A DNA stretch of 18,492 nucleotides from an uncultured Actinomycetes bacterium (GCA_903892335.1 CAITID010000224.1:1-18492); one strand, 5' to 3'; numbered from the stretch's first letter, positions 1-8,435 are shown. The notes: generated from the sequence alone by a model not told the origin. Numbers and translations: made by a program.

Positions 1-642
1 ACCTATCAACCAATTCGCACCGCATTGTTAAACTCACTAATTGTTGCAACTGGCTCAACAATCATTGCAGCCTTCTTAGGCACCTTAGTTGCCTTTGCCC
101 TGAAGGGCTTTGATTTCTTTGGCAAGGGCACAGTTAACTTATTAGTAGTTCTACCAATCGCACTTCCTGGTGTGGTAACGGGTGTGGCATTTAGTAATAC
201 CTACAACACCTTTTTATCACCAGCTGGATTTAATATTGGTTACTTTGGCATGATCGTTGCCCACGCAACGTTTTGTATTGTGATGGTGTTTAATAATGTT
301 TTTGCTCGGCTAAAGCGAATGAATCCATCCCTGCAGGAGGCCTCTGCTGATTTAGGTGCTGGCCTATGGCACACCTTTAGATTAGTTACCTTCCCACAAT
401 TTAGAACCGCCTTCGTTGCAGGCGCACTCCTTGCCTTTGCACTTAGCTTTGATGAGGTTGTAGTAACAATCTTCACCGCACCACCTGGCGTTGACACCTT
501 GCCACTTTGGATCTTAAAAGAGATGTCACGGCCTAATCAGGCAAGTGTGGTCAATGTTGTTGCAACTGTAGTTATCTTAATTTCCTTAATTCCGGTCTAT
601 ATCTCACAGCGTTTAAGCCGGGCCCAAGATGAGGTTAAGTAA
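1..642 (+). CDS. ABC transporter permease, PotC/YdcV-like (5' end outside window)
   Basis: Inner-membrane permease of an ABC importer, probably for polyamines (spermidine/putrescine class). The reading frame is open from base 1 (TYQPIRTALLNS...), so the true start lies upstream; the TTG at 25 is internal. The visible 213 residues have several hydrophobic segments and the EAA-type cytoplasmic loop that contacts the ATPase (EASADLGAGLWHTF, encoded near 338-382), followed by the PotC-like stretch ALSFDEVVVTIFTAPPG. A gene of this family is normally about 260-280 residues, so roughly the last three quarters are present. The partner permease, ATPase and binding protein would be expected upstream, outside the window. 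The polyamine substrate is inferred from family resemblance only. Confidence 0.85.
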   Translation, partial: TYQPIRTALLNSLIVATGSTIIAAFLGTLVAFALKGFDFFGKGTVNLLVVLPIALPGVVTGVAFSNTYNTFLSPAGFNIGYFGMIVAHATFCIVMVFNNVFARLKRMNPSLQEASADLGAGLWHTFRLVTFPQFRTAFVAGALLAFALSFDEVVVTIFTAPPGVDTLPLWILKEMSRPNQASVVNVVATVVILISLIPVYISQRLSRAQDEVK

Positions 643-714
643 GCCCTGCTAGTTTTATTACAACATATCTTCATCTAGGCACCCAACTGTGTGAGGGGCG
701 CATATCCTTGGGAT

Positions 715-1014
715 ATGGACAATCAAGAGTTACCAATAGTTGCAGCAACAAGAGATGGTTTTAATCGCTACGCTGATTTTTCTGGGGTATCTACTAGATC
801 TCAGTACTGGTACTTCGTTTTAACTACATCCGTCATTACATTCATCATCTCAGCCATCGCCGGTGAGTTAGTAGGCAATGTGGTCTCACTTCTAACAGTT
901 ATCCCAACAATTGCCGTTGCAATTAGAAGGATGCATGATGTGGGCAAGAGTGGCTGGTTTATCTTGATCCCGGTCTATAACTTTATTTTGCTGATTACGC
1001 CTTCAAAGCTTTAA
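715..1014 (+). CDS. DUF805 family small membrane protein
   Basis: A 99-residue membrane protein of the DUF805 (YhaH-like) family, function unknown. Family signatures visible are an aromatic N-terminal block (RYADFSGVSTRSQYWYF), two or three hydrophobic segments, and the family core IRRMHDVGKSGWFILIPVYN. It ends soon after the last helix, without the GTxGxNRYG-like tail that many members have. I chose the ATG at 715; a GTG at 691 in the same frame would add eight residues. Neither has a good ribosome binding site. Its stop shares the TTAA at 1011-1014 with the stop of the convergent zinc-ribbon gene. Confidence 0.75.
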   Translation: MDNQELPIVAATRDGFNRYADFSGVSTRSQYWYFVLTTSVITFIISAIAGELVGNVVSLLTVIPTIAVAIRRMHDVGKSGWFILIPVYNFILLITPSKL

Positions 1015-1211
1015 TCAGTATTTAAGTTAGGTACCTTCTTGCGTAAGGGCCTGCTAAAACCTTCCTCACAATCGATGCACCAATGCGTCGGTCCTTCATC
1101 CATCCCAGTGCACCCTCCAACTTGATACTTATCAAAATCAAAGTTTTCAAAATCAGGCATGCCATAGAGAATCCGCTTGATCTGATTACCTTTACACGTA
1201 GGGCATTTCAT
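1011..1211 (-). CDS. Small zinc-ribbon protein
   Basis: A 66-residue protein with two CxxC knuckles: MKCPTC at residues 1-6 and a C-terminal WCIDC. Between them are an acidic/aromatic stretch (YGMPDFENFDFDKYQVGG) and a glycine-rich GGC. The layout fits a single zinc ribbon binding one Zn through four cysteines. Small proteins of this kind (CPxC ... YGMP ... GGC ... WxCxxC) are familiar as uncharacterised bacterial proteins; I cannot assign a role. The start is set at the ATG just before CPTC; a GTG at 1247 would add 12 residues with no recognisable content. The gene is convergent with the DUF805 gene, their stop codons overlapping by four bases. Confidence 0.6.
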   Translation of the reverse strand: MKCPTCKGNQIKRILYGMPDFENFDFDKYQVGGCTGMDEGPTHWCIDCEEGFSRPLRKKVPNLNTD

Positions 1212-1260
1212 ACTTAAAAGATATATCCCACCACTGTCAGCCACCACAGGTGACTAGGTG

Positions 1261-1295
1261 TTAGAAGTGTCAGTAAGAAGGGGGATAATCACGCC
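1261..1295 (+). promoter_or_regulatory. Candidate leaderless promoter of the PH-like gene
   Basis: GATAAT at 1284-1289 is a five-of-six match to the -10 consensus and ends six bases before the ATG at 1296, which would put transcription start at or next to the start codon. TTAGAA at 1261-1266 sits 17 bases upstream as a poor -35. A G-rich run (1280-1284) is too far from the ATG to be a convincing ribosome binding site. Confidence 0.35.
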
Positions 1296-1973
1296 ATGGG
1301 ATTCTGGGCAGATCTAAAGGCAAAGCGCGCAGCCAAGAAGGCGCAAGCACAATTTGATTCCGAGTTAAATGATTGGAACCAAGAACATCAAGTTCTCCAA
1401 CACGCCTTAGACATCTTCACAGGCGCAGCCAATGGTGAAGAGCCATCAGATAACAACCTTGTGCAAAAAAAGGGTGAATTAATTCTTTGGACTGGAACTG
1501 CAATCTTTCATGAAGCAGGAAGAACACCAACTCGCTACACCGGCCGCAGCCAAGGCTTTTCTATTCCAATAGTTGCCGGCATTCGCTACCGAGTCGGCTC
1601 AATGGCTGGTCAAATAGTTCCAGGGGAGGAAATGCAGATGGATAAAGAACAAGGAATGGTTAAGTTAACCAATCAACGCCTTATCTTCGTTGGTCCCAAC
1701 AACTCCACAGAGTGGACCTTTGCTAAGTTCTTAGCAGCTAGTTCAAACCCAAGTAGAGATGATTACATATTTGCAGTCTCTAACCGTAAGAAAACATCCG
1801 GACTTAAATTCTCAAGCCAAGATGGCATAGCTTTCAGCAGGCTACTTGCGCTCGCACTGTATGCATATGAAAACGGATTACCTGCAACTGTTAAGGCGAT
1901 AAAGGGAGAGATCAAAGATATAGAGACAAGTAAGCCGAAGTTAATCCTTGCTCCAAGTAAGACAAAGAAATGA
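1296..1973 (+). CDS. Uncharacterised protein with PH/GRAM-like domain
   Basis: A 225-residue soluble protein with no signal peptide or membrane segment. The first ~45 residues are charged and helical (repeated K/A/R, then Q/E-rich). Residues ~56-180 show the pattern of a bacterial PH/GRAM-like beta fold: KKGELILWTGTA, a YTGRSQGFSIPI strand pair, GIRYRVG, and then the typical LTNQRLIFVG followed by STEWTFAKFLA. The tail is lysine-rich. I recognise this as a recurrent unknown family rather than a named enzyme; such domains often mediate protein or lipid contacts. Its TGA overlaps the ATG of the HIRAN gene (ATGA at 1970-1973), so the two are probably translated together. Confidence 0.65.
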   Translation: MGFWADLKAKRAAKKAQAQFDSELNDWNQEHQVLQHALDIFTGAANGEEPSDNNLVQKKGELILWTGTAIFHEAGRTPTRYTGRSQGFSIPIVAGIRYRVGSMAGQIVPGEEMQMDKEQGMVKLTNQRLIFVGPNNSTEWTFAKFLAASSNPSRDDYIFAVSNRKKTSGLKFSSQDGIAFSRLLALALYAYENGLPATVKAIKGEIKDIETSKPKLILAPSKTKK

Positions 1974-2382
1974 ACTTATTCCGCAATTACTTTAAAAAAG
2001 AGAGCATTCCCAGTGAAATTCCTGCCCAGGTTAATGAAGCAGTAGAAAATGAAGAGGAATACACCTTTGATGTAGTGGGAGAGTCCTTCCAACGTGATCA
2101 TCTTGTGCAGTTAATTAAAAACAATAACTCAGTAGAAAATGGTGAGCTCTACACAAATGCCACCCTAAAGCTAGAGCCAGAAAACCCCTTTGATTCAATG
2201 CAGTAATGGTTGTAATCCAAGAGCTCCAAGTTGGCTACATTCCAAAATCTCAATCAGCAATGCTCACCGAATACATCAAATCATTAGGCAAGACCACCCT
2301 AGATGTTCCAGCCCGCGTAGGTTGGGATACCGATAGTCCGCAGCCGTTGGTTGGGGTTAGGTTGAAGTTGGAAGGGTTCTAA
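1970..2382 (+). pseudogene. HIRAN-domain protein, split by a one-base frameshift
   Basis: HIRAN domains are small OB-like folds that bind DNA ends or single-stranded DNA, found alone or fused to repair helicases and nucleases. The first frame (1970-2206, 78 residues) carries the opening half: FDVVGESFQRDHL and LEPENPFD. It stops at TAA 2204-2206. The second half lies in another frame from 2206 to 2382, with VVIQELQVGYIPKSQ and a C-terminal VGVRLKLEGF. Adding one A at 2197-2198 (TCAATG to TCAAATG) rejoins them as NPFDSNAVMVVIQ...VGYIP, exactly the family pattern NP-D-NAV...VGY-P, giving 137 residues. The stop and the second ATG overlap as TAATG, so two-piece translation by reinitiation is conceivable. 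A genuine mutation or an assembly error is more likely. Coupled by ATGA to the PH-like gene upstream. Confidence 0.7.
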
Positions 2383-2389
2383 ATAAGTT

Positions 2390-3124
2390 TTAGTAGCGAA
2401 GCCAATTACCTACAGTTTTTCCATCTTCAGTGAACCAGCAATAATCAATGCTCTTTGGATGCCAAAGCAATTCACCTAGCGTGTGAGCCTTTCTGTAATC
2501 AATAAAAACGTCACCATCAGTAATGATAACTTTTGCATCTTCTGTTGAAACGCCAATTCGATCACCGCTCCACTTCTTCAAAATAGTACGAGGAATTTCT
2601 ATTCCTAGCCGATCTTGCTTATATTTTGAATAGAGTAAGTACTCTGATGTGAAAATAAATCCTTTTGATGGCAACAAGGTTGGGGGATAATCCCGGTTTT
2701 CTAAATTGAATTTTAGATCCCAGAAAAATTCCTTGATTAACTCATTAAATGAATAATCATTCCAACCTTCATCCTTCTGGTAATTGCAATAAAAATCTGC
2801 ATCTTCACCCCAAGCCATTGGAATATGAACGTTTATGTATTCAAAATTTGCATCCGCTTCGACAGTGATAGATAAATTCTTATCGAATTTTGAGGGATCA
2901 GCCGGTCCAACTGCTGGAACATCTGGGCAAGCGAGCCCTAAAGATTCACCACACAACCAATCAATTGTGCTTGCAGCAAAATTCTCATTGTATGCAGCCG
3001 ATTTTCCTTGCGGAGTTGAAATATCTACCTCTGTAGATGTTGTACTTGATCCAGAACTACAGCCAGTAAGCACGAGAATCAATAGAGAGATTGAGCTTAA
3101 AGTTTTAGCTGTTCTCTCTTTCAT
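2390..3124 (-). CDS. Uncharacterised lipoprotein
   Basis: A 244-residue exported lipoprotein of unknown function. The N-terminus is a textbook type II signal: charged MKERTAK, a hydrophobic stretch, then the lipobox LTGC with Cys22 as the lipidation site, followed by a serine/threonine-rich linker. The mature part has four or five further cysteines (for example WLCGE, LACPD, YCNYQ, DYCWF), possibly in disulfides, and many tryptophans and aromatics. I recognise no family. It stands alone on the minus strand between the HIRAN gene and the restriction gene; its start is 222 bases from the restriction gene start, so the two diverge from a shared intergenic region. Confidence 0.6.
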   Translation of the reverse strand: MKERTAKTLSSISLLILVLTGCSSGSSTTSTEVDISTPQGKSAAYNENFAASTIDWLCGESLGLACPDVPAVGPADPSKFDKNLSITVEADANFEYINVHIPMAWGEDADFYCNYQKDEGWNDYSFNELIKEFFWDLKFNLENRDYPPTLLPSKGFIFTSEYLLYSKYKQDRLGIEIPRTILKKWSGDRIGVSTEDAKVIITDGDVFIDYRKAHTLGELLWHPKSIDYCWFTEDGKTVGNWLRY

Positions 3125-3265
3125 ACAGAGATTTTAACAGCGGTTAGAAACAAAACTCAATGACTCGCTTTAAATAGGAATATGTTGAATTGGGCTTAAA
3201 CCCAACCCTTCCATGTATCAATGTGTTTCTCTCATTTCATTTGTAAATCTTTGATTCCGCCATAA

Positions 3266-3292
3266 AATGGCCATTCCTTAACCCCAGGGGTT
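3266..3292. promoter_or_regulatory. Two palindromes upstream of the restriction gene
   Basis: Two dyads lie side by side: AATGGCCATT (3266-3275, perfect, 10 bp) and AACCCC-A-GGGGTT (3280-3292, six-base arms, one-base centre). They lie 55-81 bases before the ATG at 3347, where an operator controlling a restriction enzyme could sit. No regulator gene is visible next to them, so the role is inference; the second could also form a short RNA hairpin. Confidence 0.35.
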
Positions 3293-3311
3293 TATTTGCG
3301 ATCGATCTCCC

Positions 3312-3346
3312 TTGATTTGTCAGTCCCGCCCTTTACGCTTAGAACC
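3312..3346 (+). promoter_or_regulatory. Candidate leaderless promoter of the type ISP gene
   Basis: TTGATT (3312-3317) and TACGCT (3334-3339) are separated by 16 bases, and the -10 ends seven bases before the ATG at 3347. There is no Shine-Dalgarno sequence before that ATG, which fits a leaderless message and favours 3347 over the upstream in-frame TTG at 3296. Confidence 0.35.
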
Positions 3347-6300
3347 ATGAATCCAGATTCGATAGTTGAAAAGACTCTGGCCCAACTCTTGGCCGAGTTT
3401 CGAGCTACCGCGACTAGCGATTCGGATAAGGGGACCAAGTTCGAGCGCCTAACTAAGTTCTATTTGATTAAGGATCCCATTTGGTCTGAACAGCTTGCCA
3501 ATGTCCGCCTCCGCGAGGAAGCAGGAATAGGGCCAGACGTTGGTATCGATTTAGTTGCAGATGACATAGCAAGTGGTGGAAAGGTAGCCATCCAGTGCAA
3601 GTTCTATGACGAGAGAACTTACCTAGATGATTTAGGAACCTTCTATACATCATCAGGCAAGGATGGATATGTAAAGCGAATTGTCATTACTACTTCTAAT
3701 CAATGGACACGTAATGCTGAAGAAGCTCTTAAGAACCAGCAGATTCCAGTCCAGCGAATCCTCCTGCATGACATGGAGCAGTCCCTTATTAGTTGGGGAG
3801 CATTCGATCTGACTGAGAACTATGGAAGCGTTCCAATTTCACAAAAGGAACTTCGTCCCCACCAGATAGATGCGCTGACAGCAGTGATGGATGGATTCAA
3901 GGAGGCAGATCGCGGCAAGGTCATCATGGCCTGTGGTACTGGTAAGACTCTGGTTTCTCTGCGCATCGCAGAGGAGTTTTTCAAGAAAAAGAAAACTCCA
4001 TCGACCATACTTTTCTTGGCTCCCTCTATTTCGTTGTTGAGTCAGACCATCATGGAATGGGGTCAGAATAAAAAGTCTCCCTACATGGCGCTTGCAGTAT
4101 GTAGCGATGCCAAAGTTGGCAAGAAAGATGACGATGATATGCAAGTTACTGATCTTGCAATTCCCGCATCTACAGATGTAGAAAAGCTTGCAGCGGCTTT
4201 GGCAAACCGTGGAACCAAGAATCTAGTTATTTTCTCAACTTATCAATCCCTAGAAATTATTTTCAAAGCTCAAAACGGTAAGAAAAATCCACTCTCCGAA
4301 TTCGATCTTGTAGTTTGCGATGAAGCGCACCGAACAACGGGTGTCACCACTGCAGCAAAAGCAGCGGTTGAGGATTTCTCTCACTTCGTTAGAATTCATG
4401 ACAACGGGTATGTGAAGGCATCGAAACGTCTATATATGACTGCTACTCCTAAGATCTACAAGGATGTAGATAATAAAGTTGCTGAATCCGGTGGCGTTAT
4501 TGCCTCCATGGATGATCCTGAAAAATTTGGTGAGGAGTTCTATCGTTTAGGTTTCGGTACCGCGGTTGAGCGCGGTTTATTGTCAGATTATCGAGTTTTG
4601 ATCTTGGCTGTTGATGAAGAGTACGTCGCACGTGTGGATCTAGAAAGATTTAGATCAGAAGATTCGACCATTAATTTAGATGATGCAAGTAAGTTGCTTG
4701 GCTGCTGGAGAGGCTTATCAAAGATTAAGACCCAAGGCGAGGATGTTGACGATATCCCAATGAAGCGGGCAGTCGCTTTTGCCAACACAATTGATGCATC
4801 TCAAGTCCTTGCTAAGCGACTAGAGATTGTTGGTAGAACAGCTAATAGGCCGACGGAAGGTAAACAGGGGCTTTCTCTTCAAACGAAACACGTTGATGGT
4901 AAACAAAACGCGCTCGTCCGCCGACAAAGTCTCGAATGGTTGAAGGCAGACCCAGGACCACAATCAGCACGAATTCTTACCAATGCTCGCTGTCTCTCAG
5001 AGGGTATCGATGTGCCTGCATTGGATGCAGTCATTTTTACAGAAGCGCGAGGAAGCCAGGTCGATATTGTTCAAGCCGTTGGCCGGGTGATGCGCAAATA
5101 CGATGGGAAAAATAGCGGTTACATCATTCTGCCAGTCGCCATAACAGCCGCTGCGGACATTGATAGTACTTTAAAGGGCACTAAGTACAAGGTCATTTGG
5201 GATGTTTTAAACGCCCTAAGAGCCCATGATGACAGATTTGATGTAACTATAAATCAAATAAACTTGAACCAGGATCGCGACAGTAAAATAGAAGTAGATG
5301 TAATAACTGGCGACGGCGAAGAAGATATCTCTACCGCAGAAGAATTCGAACAAGGGATTTTAGTCCACTTACCCTCTCAAATCGCTGATGGAATCTACGC
5401 AAAAATTGTTGAGAAAGTGGGAGAAAGAGGTTATTGGGAACGATGGGCGTCAGACATCGCAAATATTGCGTTAAGTCAAGAAATTAGACTGAGAACACTT
5501 CTGGAGGGTCCGAAGTCAGTAGCAACTAAAGAATTTGATAAATTCCTAAAGGGAATTCGAGACAGCATCAATGACAGTATTTCGCGGGACGAAGCAATTG
5601 AAATGCTTGCTCAACATCTTGTGACTAAACCTATATTTGAGGCACTGTTTTCAGATTATGATTTTGCAAAATTGAATCCTGTATCTAAGACCATGGATGG
5701 AGTATTGATTGCCCTAGAGGGGCACATTGAAACAAATGAGAAGCTTGAGGCATTCTACGAAAGCGTTCGTAAACGAATTAAAGGTATTGATAACAATGAA
5801 TCTAGGCAAAAGTTGGTTACCGAACTTTACGAACGTTTTTTCAAGACAGCCTTTCCTAGAACGACGGCTAAGTTAGGAATTGTTTACACCCCTATCGAGG
5901 CTGTAGATTACATAATTAAATCGGTAGAAAAAGTTCTTAACAAAGAGTTTAAATCTTCATTGAATGACAAAGGGATCAACATCATCGATCCCTTTACAGG
6001 TACTGGAACATTTATAGTCAGATTGATCCAAAGTGGAATAATCAGCAGAAAGGACTTAAAAAGGAAATTTTCCTCCGAATTGCATGCTAATGAAATCGTC
6101 TTACTCGCATATTATATTGGAGCAATAAACATTGAATCCGCCTTCGCTGATGCGACGGATGAATACTTACCCTTCAACGGTATAGTTCTTACCGATACTT
6201 TTCAAATGTTTGAAGCTGAAGACTCCCTAGACCTAGAAGTTTTCAAGGAGAATAACGCGCGAGCAGATATACAAAAGAAGAAAGAATTGAGAGTTGTTAT

Positions 6301-8068
6301 TGGCAACCCGCCTTATTCTGCTGGCCAGGACGTGATGAATGACAACAACTCAAACGTTAAATATCCAACGCTCGATAGGCGTATCCAAGTCACATATACA
6401 AAGCAATCTGCCAGTGTCAGCTCTCGAAGTGTCTACGACTCATATATACGCGCCATAAGGTGGGCATCTGACAGAATCTCAAATGAAGGCGTGATTGGCT
6501 TTATCACCAATGGATCCTTCATAGACGCAAAAGCGATGGATGGGTTTCGTAAAAGCTTGTCTGAGGAGTTTTCATCCTTGTATATATTCAATCTGAGGGG
6601 AAATCAAAGAACTCAGGGAGAGTTGTCCAAAAAAGAAGGAGGAAAGATTTTTGGCTCTGGCAGTCGAACGCCTGTAGCTATAACAATTTTAGTCAAAAAT
6701 CCCGGGAAAAGAGATACTGCGGATATTTATTACCATGATATTGGGGATTATCTGTCACGGGAACAGAAACTAAAAATCATTAGTGATTTTGGATCTATTG
6801 ATGGAATGTCGTGGGAAGCCGTAGTGATAGATAAGAATGGCGACTGGATTAATCAAAGAGATGAATCATTTTTAAAGTATGAACCTATCTCAAATAAGCA
6901 GAGCACAGAAAATAATGGAATTTTTTCCTTGAATTCGCTCGGCCTTGCGACAAGTCGTGATAGCTGGGCCTATAATTTTTCCGAAAAGAACCTGGTAAAG
7001 AACATTAAGTCGATTATTGGTAATTACAATGCAGTCCTTGCCAGCCTAGAGAATCAAGATCAAAAGGGCAAAGTAAGTAACGAGGCTGTAGATCAAATAA
7101 TTGAGTTGCATAATGATTCTTCTAAGATCGCTTGGGATCGAAATTTGAAAGAAGATTTAGCAAAAAGAAGGAAATTATTGTTTGATGAATCCTCCGTCAG
7201 GGTAAGTCTCTATCGCCCATTTGCCAAGAAATACGTTTACTTTAATAAGTATTTAAATGCCCAGCAGTATCAGTTAAAGAAGATATTCCCCTTCAAGGAA
7301 TCAGAGAATTTAGTGATTTCACTCAATCAGAATCCTTCTAAACCATTTGGGTTAATCATGACCGATGCGTTGCCAGATCTACAACTCATGGGTAACGGGC
7401 AATGTTTTCCACTATACGTATATCAGGGGAACAAGGAATTAACCGCACCATCACTTTTTGAGGAAGGCACAAGAGATTTTGGCCGAATAAGTGGCATTTC
7501 CGAAAATACTTTGAAGAGGTATCAGGAAAAAATTGGGAAAGGTGTTACGGCGGAAGACATATTTTATTATGTCTACGGCCTACTGCACAGTCAAAGTTAC
7601 CGTCAGAAGTACAAAGTTGAACTTAGTAAGGCCTTGCCTAGAATTCCGGTAGTCAAGGAGTTTGACATCGTTAGTAATATCGGGCGAAAGCTAGGTGCGC
7701 TCCATGTTCGATATGAAGAAGTTGCCCCCTACTTCCTCTCTGACGTTAGTGGCCTTGGGTCGATAAATATTTCAAGCTTGAAATATGACAAAAATGGTTC
7801 AAAGTTAGATAAGACTCGATTGATCGTTAATGGATCTCTCGCCATTTCGGACATTCCAGATGATGTCCATTTGTATGATATTTCTGGTCGCAGCGCTTTA
7901 GATTGGGTTATCGATCGACACCAGGTCAAAGAAGATCCTAAAACGAGAATTACACAAGACCCGAATGAATGGTCGTCGTCTCCGTCTTATGTGTTGGACT
8001 TAGTCGGTCGCGTTATCCAGGTCTCTCTTGATACGGTCAGTTTGACTGCTTCTCTGCCAAAGATTTAG
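3347..8068 (+). CDS. Type ISP restriction-modification enzyme (LlaGI-like, single chain)
   Basis: One 1573-residue polypeptide carrying a whole restriction-modification system. Domains in order (residues from ATG 3347): an Mrr-like PD-(D/E)xK nuclease at ~20-155 with GID (Asp68) and IQCK (Gln83, Lys85); a superfamily 2 helicase/translocase at ~165-620 with Walker A CGTGKT (~196-201), DEAH box (325-328) and motif VI QAVGRVMRK (from 576); a linking region; a gamma-class adenine methylase with SAM motif DPFTGTGT (881-888) and catalytic NPPY (987-990); and a long C-terminal part expected to be the target-recognition domain. Length and order match type ISP enzymes such as LlaGI and LlaBIII (about 1578 residues), which methylate N6-adenine on one strand and cut after head-on translocation. 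All key motifs look intact. No separate R, M or S gene is needed or seen. A TTG at 3296 could extend it by 17 residues. A neighbouring integrase remnant suggests acquisition by transfer. Confidence 0.9.
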   Translation: MNPDSIVEKTLAQLLAEFRATATSDSDKGTKFERLTKFYLIKDPIWSEQLANVRLREEAGIGPDVGIDLVADDIASGGKVAIQCKFYDERTYLDDLGTFYTSSGKDGYVKRIVITTSNQWTRNAEEALKNQQIPVQRILLHDMEQSLISWGAFDLTENYGSVPISQKELRPHQIDALTAVMDGFKEADRGKVIMACGTGKTLVSLRIAEEFFKKKKTPSTILFLAPSISLLSQTIMEWGQNKKSPYMALAVCSDAKVGKKDDDDMQVTDLAIPASTDVEKLAAALANRGTKNLVIFSTYQSLEIIFKAQNGKKNPLSEFDLVVCDEAHRTTGVTTAAKAAVEDFSHFVRIHDNGYVKASKRLYMTATPKIYKDVDNKVAESGGVIASMDDPEKFGEEFYRLGFGTAVERGLLSDYRVLILAVDEEYVARVDLERFRSEDSTINLDDASKLLGCWRGLSKIKTQGEDVDDIPMKRAVAFANTIDASQVLAKRLEIVGRTANRPTEGKQGLSLQTKHVDGKQNALVRRQSLEWLKADPGPQSARILTNARCLSEGIDVPALDAVIFTEARGSQVDIVQAVGRVMRKYDGKNSGYIILPVAITAAADIDSTLKGTKYKVIWDVLNALRAHDDRFDVTINQINLNQDRDSKIEVDVITGDGEEDISTAEEFEQGILVHLPSQIADGIYAKIVEKVGERGYWERWASDIANIALSQEIRLRTLLEGPKSVATKEFDKFLKGIRDSINDSISRDEAIEMLAQHLVTKPIFEALFSDYDFAKLNPVSKTMDGVLIALEGHIETNEKLEAFYESVRKRIKGIDNNESRQKLVTELYERFFKTAFPRTTAKLGIVYTPIEAVDYIIKSVEKVLNKEFKSSLNDKGINIIDPFTGTGTFIVRLIQSGIISRKDLKRKFSSELHANEIVLLAYYIGAINIESAFADATDEYLPFNGIVLTDTFQMFEAEDSLDLEVFKENNARADIQKKKELRVVIGNPPYSAGQDVMNDNNSNVKYPTLDRRIQVTYTKQSASVSSRSVYDSYIRAIRWASDRISNEGVIGFITNGSFIDAKAMDGFRKSLSEEFSSLYIFNLRGNQRTQGELSKKEGGKIFGSGSRTPVAITILVKNPGKRDTADIYYHDIGDYLSREQKLKIISDFGSIDGMSWEAVVIDKNGDWINQRDESFLKYEPISNKQSTENNGIFSLNSLGLATSRDSWAYNFSEKNLVKNIKSIIGNYNAVLASLENQDQKGKVSNEAVDQIIELHNDSSKIAWDRNLKEDLAKRRKLLFDESSVRVSLYRPFAKKYVYFNKYLNAQQYQLKKIFPFKESENLVISLNQNPSKPFGLIMTDALPDLQLMGNGQCFPLYVYQGNKELTAPSLFEEGTRDFGRISGISENTLKRYQEKIGKGVTAEDIFYYVYGLLHSQSYRQKYKVELSKALPRIPVVKEFDIVSNIGRKLGALHVRYEEVAPYFLSDVSGLGSINISSLKYDKNGSKLDKTRLIVNGSLAISDIPDDVHLYDISGRSALDWVIDRHQVKEDPKTRITQDPNEWSSSPSYVLDLVGRVIQVSLDTVSLTASLPKI

Positions 8069-8143
8069 AGATTTACGCTAGCGGAAGGTATTCACTTAAG
8101 TATTTGGGAATCGAGCCTTGGGGTCGAATGTGTTGACTGCCCA

Positions 8144-8314
8144 TTAGTTTGAAGGTCGCATTCTATCCATCCCGCTCACAGCATTCTTCATAGATTCGCT
8201 AGTCGCAAATACATAGTTTCCAATAACTGTAGAGACTTGAGTATGACCAGAAAACTCCATTAAGGTTTTTAGGTCAGTTTGGGGTGCCATAGCGGTAATG
8301 GCAGTTTTGGAAGG
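8144..8314 (-). pseudogene. Tyrosine recombinase (integrase) C-terminal remnant
   Basis: Reading the minus strand from 8314 to the TAA at 8144-8146 gives about 56 residues including TDLKTLMEFSGHTQVSTVIG followed directly by NYVFA. This matches the end of tyrosine recombinases: a 'dlk.l...lGH..is.t...Y' pattern with the box GH histidine ten residues before the catalytic tyrosine. The preceding HxLRH arginine box is missing, and an in-frame TAA stands just upstream (8315-8317). Beyond that stop the same frame continues with a basic segment (RLFRGKRPTVKNISKLFKQL, to about 8380), which may be more of the decayed protein. It fills most of the 367-base gap between the restriction gene and the hydrolase and is best read as the scar of the element that brought the restriction gene. 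Confidence 0.6.
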
Positions 8315-8435
8315 TTATTCAGCTGACAATTGCTTAAATAACTTCGAAATATTCTTCACCGTAGGTCTTTTTCCTCGAAATAGTCTCATCAAAGTGAGGG
8401 CTAGAATTAAGCAATTCCTAATTTACGGAGCCCAC

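Noticed and set aside
2190..2206. Programmed -1 frameshift in the HIRAN gene
   Set aside because: No X-XXY-YYZ slippery heptamer or downstream hairpin is visible; a missing base explains it more simply.
2835..3137. 100-residue plus-strand open frame
   Set aside because: It is antisense to the lipoprotein gene, which has a clear signal and lipobox; the frame reads as a shadow.
8298..8435. 46-residue N-terminal extension of the alpha/beta hydrolase
   Set aside because: It overlaps the integrase remnant on the other strand, while the ATG at 8436 has GGAG at the right distance and begins the recognisable protein.
3125..8435. Flanking direct repeats (att sites) of the restriction island
   Set aside because: I compared the left and right intergenic stretches by eye and saw no convincing shared repeat or tRNA end.
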